DNA of 64,000 nt, taken from Alicyclobacillus kakegawensis NBRC 103104. Lineage in GTDB: Bacteria; Bacillota; Bacilli; Alicyclobacillales; Alicyclobacillaceae. The stretch's first letter is position 1. Every line of letters starts with the position of its first letter. This document shows positions 42,456 through 51,341 of the stretch, piece after piece. The translations under genes and the position numbers were made by a program. The stretch spans positions 124,001-188,000 of the forward strand of contig NZ_BCRP01000005.1 of NCBI RefSeq assembly GCF_001552655.1. Direction: 5' to 3'. Under the pieces are notes generated by a model that searched no databases, was not told where the DNA came from, and saw only the letters and a list, made by a program, of their open reading frames with translations.

Positions 42456-43880
42456 TCAGCCAAGCAGCTTGAGGACCAACTGCGGCTGCTGATTGGCCTG
42501 CGCCAACATGGACACCGCAGCCTGCTGCAGGACATTGTCCTTCGTGAACTCGGCCATCGCAGAAGCCATGTCGGTGTCAGTGATGCCGGATTGCGCAGTC
42601 GCCAGGTTTTGCGATTCAGTGCTCAGGTTGTTGATGGTGTGCTCCAGGCGGTTCTGATACGCGCCCAGCGTCGAACGTTCCGAAGATACGGTCTGAATCG
42701 CGTTATCCAACGCGGTGATAGCCGTCTCGGCACCTTGTTGGGTGGAGATGTCGATGTTGTTGATGCCCAGCGACGTCGCATCCATGGCCTGGATACCGAC
42801 CTTCATCGTCTGGTTAGCATTCGCGCCAATTTGCATGGTGAGCGCATTGTTGGTGGTGGTGATGGTCGATGTGCTGTTTGCGGCGGCCAACACGGAATCC
42901 ACAGTCATGTTGAACTGGAAGCCACCCGCCTGGAAGTTGCTGTCGGTGATAGTCAGGCTGGAGGTATTAGAATAGATATTCTTACCAGCAGAATTTGTGA
43001 TGGTGAAATTATTCGCTCCATACGTCGCGTTCAGGTTGAACGTCATGGTGCCCGCTTGCAGGTTCGCATCATTATTGATAGTGAACTTTGTTGAAACGCC
43101 ACTTTCGTTGGTGCCGGTAAGAGTTATAGGGGCTGTGTTATCCCAACCGGAAGTGCTCGCCACTGTCACACCATTGGCATCCTGGAGAGTGAGATCATAC
43201 GTGCCAGACGAAGCACCCGCTGTGACCGTCAGCGTGTAGTTGCCGAGGGCCAAGCCCGTCACTTTACTGGTATCCGTAAAGTCAAAGTCGGTACTGGCAT
43301 TCAAACCCGTGGTGTTGGTGTTGACGGTCGCACTGACAGTGGCCGGACTTACGCTCGTCACCGTGTACGTGTCCGCGGCCAGATTTGCGTCAGTCACCGA
43401 AACGGATTTGAGATTCAAGGAGTCAGTACTGAGCACCGCACTGTTGCCGATGGAACCATCCAGCAAGTTTTTGGTGTTGAACTGCGTGGTATTGGCAATG
43501 CGGTCCACTTCCTGCTTCAGTTGGTTAATCTCCAGCTGCATCGCGTTGCGGTCGTCAGGGGTGTAGGTGCCGTTCGCCGACTGATCCGCCAGTTGGCGCA
43601 TGCGCTGAAGGATGCTCTGTGTCTCGTTCAGTGCGCCCTCTGCGGTCTGGATGAGCGAGATGCCATCCTGCGCATTGCGCGAGGATTGGTCCAAACCGTT
43701 GATCTGCGCCTGCATCTTCTGTGAAATCGCGAGGCCCGCCGCGTCGTCGGCAGCGCTATTGATGCGCTTACCTGTAGACAGTTGCTGCAACACCTTCTGC
43801 AGGCTGTTCTGGTTCTGACTGAGAGCCGCCAGAGCGTTCATCGAACCCAGGTTGTGATTGATGATGAGTCCATAGCTCAT
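42456..43880 (-). CDS. hag: Flagellin
   Basis: 474 residues. D0/D1 N-terminal domain from [15 protein letters not shown] through [20 protein letters not shown]. The C-terminal D1/D0 domain carries [18 protein letters not shown] and the end [19 protein letters not shown]. The central part (about 180-385) is a Thr/Asn/Ser-rich beta region absent from the 304-residue B. subtilis Hag; it would be surface exposed and could be glycosylated. ATG 43880 follows GGGAAGGG. Transcribed from the sigma-D-like promoter at 43957-43983. Confidence 0.95.
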   Translation of the reverse strand: MSYGLIINHNLGSMNALAALSQNQNSLQKVLQQLSTGKRINSAADDAAGLAISQKMQAQINGLDQSSRNAQDGISLIQTAEGALNETQSILQRMRQLADQSANGTYTPDDRNAMQLEINQLKQEVDRIANTTQFNTKNLLDGSIGNSAVLSTDSLNLKSVSVTDANLAADTYTVTSVSPATVSATVNTNTTGLNASTDFDFTDTSKVTGLALGNYTLTVTAGASSGTYDLTLQDANGVTVASTSGWDNTAPITLTGTNESGVSTKFTINNDANLQAGTMTFNLNATYGANNFTITNSAGKNIYSNTSSLTITDSNFQAGGFQFNMTVDSVLAAANSTSTITTTNNALTMQIGANANQTMKVGIQAMDATSLGINNIDISTQQGAETAITALDNAIQTVSSERSTLGAYQNRLEHTINNLSTESQNLATAQSGITDTDMASAMAEFTKDNVLQQAAVSMLAQANQQPQLVLKLLG

Positions 43881-43956
43881 GCAGTACACCCTTCCCTTGT
43901 GAGGTTTCCCCGGCTGCGCGGGGTTCGGAGGACACTTGTCCATCCGCTCATTCCTT

Positions 43957-43983
43957 ATATCGGCGGGAAGCGCCCCAAACTTG
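43957..43983 (-). promoter_or_regulatory. Sigma-D (sigma-28) promoter of flagellin gene
   Basis: On the minus strand CAAG (43983-43980), 15 nt, GCCGATAT (43964-43957). The -10 matches the motility sigma factor consensus fully. The leader to the ATG is about 70 nt and contains several GGA triplets of the kind CsrA binds. Confidence 0.8.
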
Positions 43984-44111
43984 CATCGTTCGTCATGAAA
44001 TCGTGTGCTGGACATCAAGAGGGCTGGAAAGAGGAGATCGAGAGGCCAATCTATATCTCGACGCAGCCTGGCGACACGGCTGTGCGGTCCGATGCAGACG
44101 CATCCATGCGC

Positions 44112-44684
44112 TCACGCCCGGACCTCAGCCAACCTGCTTACCGGCGGCGGAATCACCCGCAGTTCAGGAGCCCGCGCGAGGTAGGTGTGCACACTTCCCG
44201 GCTGAAACTCCATCTCGACCGGATGCGTGACGGCGGATACCCGCACGGGTTGAACGTGCGCCTCGATATCCACGTGCCCCGTTTGGTAGTGAATCTTCAC
44301 AGAAAACGGGCGCGGAACCAACTGAGGGGCAAATTGACGCTGGTGGTCACGATAGCGCATCACCCACTGCGGCAGGGGGTCGCCCTGCTCAATGTGCAAG
44401 AAACGCTGGCCCCAGTCGGCCGTGTCCGCCACACCCTGGGCGGCCGCCTGGCGGGCGAGAGCAGCCTGGTGCTTGGAAAAATCGAGCGGGGTGCGCAGGC
44501 CCTCGTCCGCAAACGCCTCTGTTTGGTCGATATCCAAGCGGCCGGAGGTTGTGTGAATGGTCAGTTCCGCAGCCGGGGCGTCAATCGTCAGGTCCGCCTG
44601 GCGGGTGTGAATCTCCCAGTGCGCCGGGGAGTAGCGTATACCGATTTGTCCAAACACCTGCTGAATCTGGATCTGCGGTATCAT
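44112..44684 (-). CDS. YviE-like flagellar-operon protein (DUF6470 type)
   Basis: 190 residues. The start IPQIQIQQVFGQIGI followed by ALTI-type strands and a C-terminal beta region agrees with the YviE group found between flgL and fliW in Bacillus. It has no signal peptide or membrane helix. The ATG follows GAGGGG. Function is unknown in the family. Its position directly downstream of flgL is the conserved one. The next gene on this strand is hag, with no fliW or csrA between. Confidence 0.7.
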   Translation of the reverse strand: MIPQIQIQQVFGQIGIRYSPAHWEIHTRQADLTIDAPAAELTIHTTSGRLDIDQTEAFADEGLRTPLDFSKHQAALARQAAAQGVADTADWGQRFLHIEQGDPLPQWVMRYRDHQRQFAPQLVPRPFSVKIHYQTGHVDIEAHVQPVRVSAVTHPVEMEFQPGSVHTYLARAPELRVIPPPVSRLAEVRA

Positions 44685-44809
44685 CCGTCCCCCTCCGACA
44701 TGCGGCCATCTATCCGTCCGCAGGACTCTCGCCCACTTGACACAGATTCACACAGCGCTCAGGCGCCGGATGGCAGCTTGCACCAAAGCGACGCCAGGGA
44801 CCGGGAAGG

Positions 44810-45724
44810 CTACTTCAGAAAATCCACCAACGTCGGCACGATGATGCGCGCCCCAACCGCGAGCGACGCCTGCTGCACCGTCTGGGCGGTGGTCAAATCC
44901 GTGATGGTCTGCGCGATGTCCGCGTCCTGCACCCCGGCGAGCAAGGACTGGAAGTTGTTCACCAAGTCGGACAGGCGGTTTTGCTCAAACTGTACGCGGT
45001 CGAGCCGCGCGCCCACATTGGCCTGCGCGGCGGTCATTTGGTCGAGCCGCGAGTCAAATTGCCCCAACAACTGGCTGACGGTCTGCCCGTCGTTGTTCTT
45101 GAGCGCCGTGCTCAGGCTCAGCAACAGGTCAAACGCGTTGTCACTCGCGCCCTTGCCCGCGTCCGTTGCAGCGACCGCGTCGCCAAAAAACTGGCTGCCC
45201 GGGGTGTTCACGTCCAACTCAATCCCGTCGCCCACGTTGTACAGGATGGAGCCTGTGTCGGTCGTGGCGTTCTCGGCGCCTGTGGTTGGGTAGGGCGCAA
45301 TGTCCGTCTGTTGGCCGTTGAAGATGTGTTGGCCGTTGTACTGCGAGTTGCCGATGGTCACCAGCTGCTGATACAGCTGGTCGACCTCGGACGCCAAGGC
45401 CTCCCGGTCGGAGGGCGCCATGGTGTCGGACGCCCCCTGCACCGCCAGGTCGCGGGCGCGCTGCATGACCTGTATCGCTTGGTTCATCACCGTATCGGTG
45501 TAATTCAAGAAGCCCTGCGCAGCGTTGGCGTTGCTCTGGTACTGCTGGTAGTAGGCGATGTCGCTGTTGTAGCGCATCACAAAACCGACGCCAATCGGAT
45601 CATCCGCCGGGGAATTGATACGCTTCCCCGTGGCCACCTGGTTCTGCAGTTGACTGAGCCGCTGCGTGTTGTTTTCGAGATCATACAGCATCTGCTGGTT
45701 GAGCATGCTCTGGGTGATTCGCAC
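44810..45724 (-). CDS. flgL: Flagellar hook-filament junction protein FlgL (HAP3)
   Basis: 304 residues. Flagellin-like N-terminus RITQSMLNQQMLYDLENN with QNQVATGKRINSPADDPIGVG, and C-terminal QSLLAGVQDADIAQTITDLTTAQTVQQASL. It forms the last ring between hook and filament. GTG 45724 is supported by GGGGAGGG 7 nt upstream. It lies 122 nt after flgK and 125 nt before the YviE-like gene. Confidence 0.93.
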   Translation of the reverse strand: MRITQSMLNQQMLYDLENNTQRLSQLQNQVATGKRINSPADDPIGVGFVMRYNSDIAYYQQYQSNANAAQGFLNYTDTVMNQAIQVMQRARDLAVQGASDTMAPSDREALASEVDQLYQQLVTIGNSQYNGQHIFNGQQTDIAPYPTTGAENATTDTGSILYNVGDGIELDVNTPGSQFFGDAVAATDAGKGASDNAFDLLLSLSTALKNNDGQTVSQLLGQFDSRLDQMTAAQANVGARLDRVQFEQNRLSDLVNNFQSLLAGVQDADIAQTITDLTTAQTVQQASLAVGARIIVPTLVDFLK

Positions 45725-45846
45725 CGTTCATCCCTCCCCGAACTGTGCTTCGCGCGTCGGCAGGCCGTGGCTGTCCGGTCAGCTCTTCCGGCACCGCCCG
45801 CAAGCCGCCACAAAGCCGCACCATCCCACGCGCGAGGTGCAGAGCA

Positions 45847-47490
45847 TCACACGTTTTGTATCAGGGTATCGAGCAGATCGTTGATGACCGATATCACCTT
45901 CGCCGAGGCGTTGTACGACTGCTGGTACTGAATCAGGTGGGACATCTCTTCGTCAATCGACACCCCGGACACCGACTGGCGCTGCATGTCAATCTGCTGC
46001 ATCACCGCCTGCTGCGCGGACACTTCTTGATTAGCCTGCTGCCCCTGGATGCCGAGCTGACCGACGACCGCCTGCAGGAATTCGTCCAATGTCCCCTGTT
46101 TGAGCGGCATCACGGCCGATGAGTCCGCCGCATCGGAAAACTGAATCTCGGCGCTCTTGAGGCTGCTGATGGTGGTGGCCAGCGTCCCATCACCCGCGTT
46201 TGTGGACAGCCCGGCCGCCAACTGGGACACATCCGACAGCACGTCCGGATTCACCGTAATGTTGGCCGCGGTGATGGACCCAGACGTCCCCGTATCGTCG
46301 ACGAACAAGGCGGGCGCATGGTCTCCGTTCTCGTCGTAGCCCATCTCCTCCAACGCGTTCAATCCGGCAACGGTGATCTGCGTTCCCTGCGGGATGGTCG
46401 CATCCCCCGAGGCATCAAACGTGATGCCGAGCGATGGATTATCCGCCGCGATGGTGGACCATGGCGTCCCGGCAGGATACGATTGGCCCCCTATCGTCAT
46501 GTCCACCGGCAGGGTTGCCTGGCCTGCGGACGCGCTCACCGTCCAATCCCCGGCCAGGGTGACGGTCGCCGGGCCGTTGGCCAAACCGTTGGCAAACGCG
46601 TCCAGATCTGCCTGATAGCCCGCGAGCAGCGACAGCGAGTCGATCAGCCCCTTCACCTTGCCGCCGCTCACCGGAATCGACACCGGATTTGCCGGGTCAC
46701 CCGTGGTGCGCAGCACAGGCTGCGAGGGGTCGGACGGGTCGGTCTCCACCGTTTGGTCGTCCAGCACCACCGTGCCGCCAATCGAGATCTGGAACGGCGT
46801 CGTCCCGTCCGACTGGACCGAGATATCCACAAGGCTCGACAGCTGGTCCACCAGGTAATCGCGCTGGTCCAACAGGTCGTTCGGCTGGTTGCCGGATTGG
46901 GAGACGATGTCAATCTGTTTGTTCAACTGCGCAATCTGGGTGAGATATGAGTTCACCTGATCCACCGTGGCGTTGAGGCTGGTTGTCAAATCGTCGCTCA
47001 GATCGGAGAGTTGATTGGCCGTCTGATTGAGCGTCTGGGCGACCGTGACCGCGCTTTGCGCGACCAGGTTGCGAGCGCTCAAGTCGCTCGGATTGGTCGC
47101 CAGTTGCTCCCAAGCGTTCCAAAAGCTCTGCATCACGGTCGAAATGCCTGAATCGGACGGCTCGTTCAGGATGGCCGTAATCTTCTGCAGCGAATCCTGG
47201 GTCGCCTGCCACTGGCCCAGGTACTGATTCTGCTCCCAGTACTGGTTATCCAGGTAGTTGTCCCGCAGACGCTGAATCTCCACCACCTCGACCCCGGTGC
47301 CAATCTGTCCGTGCACTGCGCTGGTCAATCCAGGTACTTCCAGCGGCAACGTCGCCGTCAAATCAGCCCGTTGGCGACTGTACCCCGGTGTATTGGCGTT
47401 GGCGATGTTATGGGCAGTAATCTCAATCGCCGCCTGCTGCGCCTGCAGCCCCCGCGTCGCGATTTCCAAGCCAAGAAAGGTTCCGAGCAC
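45847..47490 (-). CDS. flgK: Flagellar hook-filament junction protein FlgK (HAP1)
   Basis: 547 residues. Rod-type N-terminus FLGLEIATRGLQAQQAAIE and the conserved ITAHNIANANTPGYSRQR. The C-terminal SGVSIDEEMSHLIQYQQSYNA and VISVINDLLDTLI helix pack in the junction. It forms the first ring on the hook. GTG 47490 follows GAAGGAGGT. Between flgN and flgL, the standard order. Confidence 0.95.
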   Translation of the reverse strand: MLGTFLGLEIATRGLQAQQAAIEITAHNIANANTPGYSRQRADLTATLPLEVPGLTSAVHGQIGTGVEVVEIQRLRDNYLDNQYWEQNQYLGQWQATQDSLQKITAILNEPSDSGISTVMQSFWNAWEQLATNPSDLSARNLVAQSAVTVAQTLNQTANQLSDLSDDLTTSLNATVDQVNSYLTQIAQLNKQIDIVSQSGNQPNDLLDQRDYLVDQLSSLVDISVQSDGTTPFQISIGGTVVLDDQTVETDPSDPSQPVLRTTGDPANPVSIPVSGGKVKGLIDSLSLLAGYQADLDAFANGLANGPATVTLAGDWTVSASAGQATLPVDMTIGGQSYPAGTPWSTIAADNPSLGITFDASGDATIPQGTQITVAGLNALEEMGYDENGDHAPALFVDDTGTSGSITAANITVNPDVLSDVSQLAAGLSTNAGDGTLATTISSLKSAEIQFSDAADSSAVMPLKQGTLDEFLQAVVGQLGIQGQQANQEVSAQQAVMQQIDMQRQSVSGVSIDEEMSHLIQYQQSYNASAKVISVINDLLDTLIQNV

Positions 47491-47555
47491 GCGACAACCT
47501 CCTTCTATCTTCTAGCATGAAGAAGCCTCGCGGTTGTCTCCCCCGCAGCTTCTCT

Positions 47556-48050
47556 CTACGCCCGCACGTTGATGGCCACAGACGACGGGGAACGCCCCGC
47601 CGGGGTCCGTGGCCCATAGCCTGTGCTCTCGGCGCTGCCCCGTATCCACTCAAACATCTGCTCAATGTAGCGCAGCGACTGCTGCATGATTCGCTCGTTT
47701 TCGGCGCAGAGCTGCTGCAGCCGGACGAGTGCCTCGCGTAAGGCCGCCCCCAGCTTCTGCAGGCGCCCCGCCAGCGGCGCCTCCAAGCGGCGCGCCAGTT
47801 CCGACACCGTCACCTGGCCTTCCTCCAGCTGGTATTCCCGGGCCAAATCCGCTTGCAGGCGTCGGCGTTCAGTTTCCAGCTCCTGCACGCGGGTGACGGA
47901 CCTGTCAATCTTCGCCACCAGCGGTTCCAAGGCGCGAGTATCCCTTCGAATCAACGCCCGCTTTTGGCGTTCCGTCAAGGAAACCAACTGCTGGTGCTCC
48001 GCCAGCAGCAGTTCAAGCAGCGTCAACAGCCTCTGGACTGTGTCGCTCAT
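47556..48050 (-). CDS. flgN: Flagellar chaperone FlgN family (YvyG-like)
   Basis: 164 residues, nearly all helix and coiled coil: LLTLLELLLAEHQQLVSLTERQKRALI at the start and VQELETERRRLQADLA in the middle, with a polar tail. FlgN proteins keep FlgK and FlgL export-competent. ATG 48050 follows GGGGTGG. First gene of the flgN-flgK-flgL-yviE-like operon behind a sigma-D-like promoter. The anti-sigma gene flgM, usually just upstream, is not here. Confidence 0.8.
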   Translation of the reverse strand: MSDTVQRLLTLLELLLAEHQQLVSLTERQKRALIRRDTRALEPLVAKIDRSVTRVQELETERRRLQADLAREYQLEEGQVTVSELARRLEAPLAGRLQKLGAALREALVRLQQLCAENERIMQQSLRYIEQMFEWIRGSAESTGYGPRTPAGRSPSSVAINVRA

Positions 48051-48135
48051 GCAACCACCCCTTTGCTGATGGGGGCAGGGACTGCCACCCCAAGCAGCCG
48101 TATCAACCCAAAGGGTGCTCCTGTCCTCTATCAAT

Positions 48136-48162
48136 ATATCGGCACCACGCGCCCGCATCTTG
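48136..48162 (-). promoter_or_regulatory. Sigma-D (sigma-28) promoter of flgN-flgK-flgL operon
   Basis: On the minus strand CAAG (48162-48159), 15 nt, GCCGATAT (48143-48136), identical in both boxes and spacing to the flagellin promoter. It sits in the gap between the MFS gene and flgN. Confidence 0.8.
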
Positions 48163-48169
48163 CATCTTG

Positions 48170-49396
48170 CTACACACCTTTGCCCGGTCCCTGCGGCAGC
48201 GGGCGGGCCGCCACACGAGACCCCCGCGCCAGCTCCAGCGACTTGTTCTGCAGATACGGGACCAGCACCGAGCAGACCAGAATCGCCGCCAGGATGGCGT
48301 AAAACGGCGGCCCCGCCAACCGGTGCAGCGGAAACAAGGCCGCGTACACAAAAATCCGCGACACATTGAACGTGTTCTCGCGCCAGGTGAACAGGCGCGC
48401 CGAGTGCATCGGTGACAGCTCGCTGAACATCGCGTACTGCTGCGCATTCCATACGGATCCGAAGTAAAACATGCCGACCGTGGTGAAAAAGTTGGAGACG
48501 ACGCGGACAGGGGCCTGCGGGAACACGGCGAGCAGGAAGCCGGCCGCGATGAGCCCCACGCCGATGTTCATCCACCGCCGGCCCGGGAGTTCCAGGCGCT
48601 GGTACAGCCGCAAGGCCAGGATACAGGCCAGGGTGTAGCCCATGCTCAGCAGCCCGATGACCACTTTGTTGCCGGTGACGCTGAACGTCAGAATCAGCGA
48701 GAGAGCAGACTGGAACTGGAAGAACAGGGCGCCCGCAAATAACCCAGCGTGCATCCAGCGCAGGCTTGGCGTCGGAAACACGTCCCGCCAGGACATGTGG
48801 CTGTAGAACGATCCGCCCGTGCCCACGTCCTGTTTGTACGTGATGGGCGGGACGAGAAACGAGAGAGCAAACATGACGCAGACAAACAGCATCATCAGGA
48901 GGAACGAGCTGCCATAGCCGAACCAGTGGATGAAGAGCGCGAACAGAAGCGGGTTGACCAGACCGACCACCTGGTTGATCAAGTTCTGATAGAAGTAGAA
49001 CGCGGAGAATTCCTCGCCTCGGCCCAAGCGGATGATGCTCAGGTTTTGCCCGGAGTAATAAAAGCCTCCAAACAAGCCGGCGGGGATGGCGACGAGCGCA
49101 ATCCACAGGTACTCGTCGCGGACATGGACGAGGCACAGGACGACGAACGCCGCCAGGCCCGAGAGCGCCGACAGGCGCATCGGCACCCGGCAGGAAAACC
49201 GCGTGAGACTGCCCGCGCCGGTGGTGAAACCGACGCCCCAGGCCATGAACAGGACGATGTTGTACCAACACAACTCGGCGATGCTTTGGTGACGCTCCCA
49301 GATGTACAGGTTGACAAAGATGCCCATGAAAGTAAAGATGACAAGAAACACGGACGACATCCACAAAATCCGCCGCAAGTCTTTGGGTAGCCCCAT
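48170..49396 (-). CDS. MFS transporter (major facilitator-like)
   Basis: 408 residues with about eleven to twelve helices. RRILWMSSVFLVIFTFMGIFVNLYIWE opens it and SALSGLAAFVVLCLVHVRDEYLW is in the first half. PAGLFGGFYYSGQNLSII has the glycine-rich pattern of helix 4. ATG 49396 follows GGGGGAAG; 23 open codons before it are polar and lack a site. It resembles uncharacterised Bacillus transporters (YqgE/YfkF-like). It is not part of the flagellar operon. Substrate unknown. Confidence 0.78.
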   Translation of the reverse strand: MGLPKDLRRILWMSSVFLVIFTFMGIFVNLYIWERHQSIAELCWYNIVLFMAWGVGFTTGAGSLTRFSCRVPMRLSALSGLAAFVVLCLVHVRDEYLWIALVAIPAGLFGGFYYSGQNLSIIRLGRGEEFSAFYFYQNLINQVVGLVNPLLFALFIHWFGYGSSFLLMMLFVCVMFALSFLVPPITYKQDVGTGGSFYSHMSWRDVFPTPSLRWMHAGLFAGALFFQFQSALSLILTFSVTGNKVVIGLLSMGYTLACILALRLYQRLELPGRRWMNIGVGLIAAGFLLAVFPQAPVRVVSNFFTTVGMFYFGSVWNAQQYAMFSELSPMHSARLFTWRENTFNVSRIFVYAALFPLHRLAGPPFYAILAAILVCSVLVPYLQNKSLELARGSRVAARPLPQGPGKGV

Positions 49397-49690
49397 CCCG
49401 ACTTCCCCCGCTGTGTGCGAATTTGGACTGGCGTCGACGCACGGGCCTCCAGCGCGCCCATACATACCCCGGCGGCGACGCCGTCAGAAAACAGATACAG
49501 TCTAAACCCGTCTGCCGTCCCTGACAATAAGGAATTTGCTCACCTGCCTCCGCGACCGCAGCCGCCCTTCACATGACACGGCCCGTCCGCATCGTGTAAC
49601 ATAGAGCTCTGTGGGTTCCCGCCGGGGTCCAGTCGACGGAGCGATACAGGCATTTTCATTGGGACAACACGTTGTGAGGTGGAAGGTATC

Positions 49691-50263
49691 GTGTCAACAA
49701 CCGAGAACCGTCTGCGGACGCCGAGCGAGCCAGCAGACAAAACCTTGGCGAGCGTGAAAGCAGACGGACTGGCCAGCCAAGGGGAGGCAACAACCGGCAC
49801 AGCGGAGGCGCCGTCGGCGTTCGCGGAAACAGAGGTCGAGGAGACCCTGCGCCTGAAGCTGGAGGATTTGGTCCGGCGTTATTTTCAGAACAAGGAAATT
49901 GCCAAGGAGCGCAACGAGGAAAACAAGCTCCTGTTTGAAGAGCTGGAACAGTTGTTTCACGAGAGCGGCGAAGAGGAAATCATCATCCCTCTGCCGAGCG
50001 GAGAGAACGCTGTGCTCTCACCCAAGTTTCGGGAGCGCGAGGTGCTGGACAGAGACGGCCTGGCCGACGAGATGCAGGTCTCGAAAGACGAGCTGAAAAC
50101 CCCGTACGACTTTTGCGCCTTCACCGCACAGGGCAAAATGACACCCGCGATGATCACCCGCCACACTACGATTGAACGGGAGGTGAAGCTCCGCATTTCC
50201 AAGCGCAAGGCAACCACGCGCCGGCGTCGGCGGAGGAGCCGGCCCGGCCATCCGGAGAGCTAA
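49691..50263 (+). CDS. Uncharacterised protein with helical core and arginine-rich tail
   Basis: About 190 residues, not recognised. A polar, acidic N-terminus (1-45) precedes a charged helix LRLKLEDLVRRYFQNKEIAKE with NEENKLLFEELEQLFHES, likely coiled coil. Then comes a strand-rich stretch EEIIIPLPSGENAVLSPKF, a segment on substrate-like helices, and a basic tail with seven consecutive Arg-rich residues. GTG 49691 lies behind GAGGTGGAAGG. It is a single gene, ended by a strong hairpin. The tail suggests nucleic-acid binding, which is only inference. Confidence 0.6.
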   Translation: MSTTENRLRTPSEPADKTLASVKADGLASQGEATTGTAEAPSAFAETEVEETLRLKLEDLVRRYFQNKEIAKERNEENKLLFEELEQLFHESGEEEIIIPLPSGENAVLSPKFREREVLDRDGLADEMQVSKDELKTPYDFCAFTAQGKMTPAMITRHTTIEREVKLRISKRKATTRRRRRRSRPGHPES

Positions 50264-50285
50264 ACAGCGGCAGCCATGTTTCGTC

Positions 50286-50318
50286 GACCATGGCCAGCCG
50301 TCGGGGCTGGCCATGGTC
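50286..50318. terminator. Strong bidirectional hairpin terminator
   Basis: Perfect 14-nt arms GACCATGGCCAGCC and GGCTGGCCATGGTC with a 5-nt loop, between the convergent orphan gene and the aldo/keto reductase gene. Confidence 0.75.
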
Positions 50319-50338
50319 ATACGGACACAGGCCCGGCT

Positions 50339-51235
50339 CTACTCCAGTCCCACCCAATCCGGCTTGGCCACCTCGCGCCAGCGCCGGCGGATGGCGTCAT
50401 ACTCGGCCGCCGGCAGCGGGCCCTCTGCCACCACCGCCGCGTTCTCCACATACCGGGTGGGATTCGACGTCCCGACAATCGCCGTGTGCACCCCTGGCAC
50501 ACTCAGGGTGAAACGCAACGCAGCGGCCACCGAATCGCGCGGGCCACGCCTTGTGACGTCCAAATCCAGCTCCTGCAGACGGCGCCAGTACGGTTGGATG
50601 TACGTATTGTCCGGCAGGGAGGCGTGCAGCCAAGCCGCGTTCGCAATCGGCCGCTTCACGACAACCCCCATACCCCGCGCCTGCGCCTTCGGCAGGATCA
50701 GGTCAATCGCCTCCTGATCCGCAATGTTCACGGAGGTTTCGAGGCTATCGAAGACGCCCGACTCGACCGCGTACAGTGCCGCCTGGCCGTCGCCGCTGTA
50801 GCCGATGTAGCGGGTTTTTCCGGCGTCCCGCGCCTTTTGCAGGGCCTCAATGACGTCCCCCTGCTTGAGCACTTCCAGGGTGCAGCTGTGCAGGTGGATG
50901 ACGTCGACGTAATCGGTGCGCAGGCGTTTGAGGCTGCGGTCGATGCTGGCGGTTATCGTCTGCGGGTGCCAGTCCGGCGTATCCAGACCGGCCGCGTGGC
51001 CGCACTTGGTGAACAGGTAATAATCCTGGCGCCGATGGCCGACCGCCTGGCCTATCAGCTCTTCGCTGGTCGCGTAGCAGGCGGCCGTGTCAATCACGTT
51101 CAACCCCGCATCCAGCGCCGACCCCAACAGGCGCTCCACATCCTGAACGGACGCGCCACGAAAGCCGATCTCGGCGCCGCCGAAGCCCAGCACACTGACC
51201 GTCATATCGGTGTTGCCGTATTTTCTCCGCTCCAT
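50339..51235 (-). CDS. Aldo/keto reductase
   Basis: 298 residues, an AKR barrel. VSVLGFGGAEIGF, then NVIDTAACYATSEELIG with catalytic Asp and Tyr, TKCGHA with Lys, and VDVIHLHSC with the His. NADPH-binding residues follow in the GVHTAIVGTSNPTRYVENA segment. ATG 51235 follows GCAGGAGA. The gene is monocistronic between the terminator and the ger operon. It resembles the YeaE/L-glyceraldehyde-3-phosphate reductase-like bacterial AKRs, but the substrate is open. Confidence 0.9.
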   Translation of the reverse strand: MERRKYGNTDMTVSVLGFGGAEIGFRGASVQDVERLLGSALDAGLNVIDTAACYATSEELIGQAVGHRRQDYYLFTKCGHAAGLDTPDWHPQTITASIDRSLKRLRTDYVDVIHLHSCTLEVLKQGDVIEALQKARDAGKTRYIGYSGDGQAALYAVESGVFDSLETSVNIADQEAIDLILPKAQARGMGVVVKRPIANAAWLHASLPDNTYIQPYWRRLQELDLDVTRRGPRDSVAAALRFTLSVPGVHTAIVGTSNPTRYVENAAVVAEGPLPAAEYDAIRRRWREVAKPDWVGLE

Positions 51236-51341
51236 GGTCTCATCTCCTGCCCCAAAATTCGCCATCAAAATTTATTATAAAAGATAAAAGGATCTGATGC
51301 ATGAACGGGCGAATCCACAGGCAATGAGCAACGCGGGCGGG

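Noticed and set aside
43782-45293. A 503-codon open frame opposite the flagellar genes
   Set aside because: Low-complexity antisense translation of hag, the yviE-like gene and flgL, without ribosome site or recognisable domain.
48051-49442. A long open frame running from the MFS region into flgN
   Set aside because: It reads the MFS gene in a wrong frame; only the last 164 codons, from ATG 48050, match a real family.
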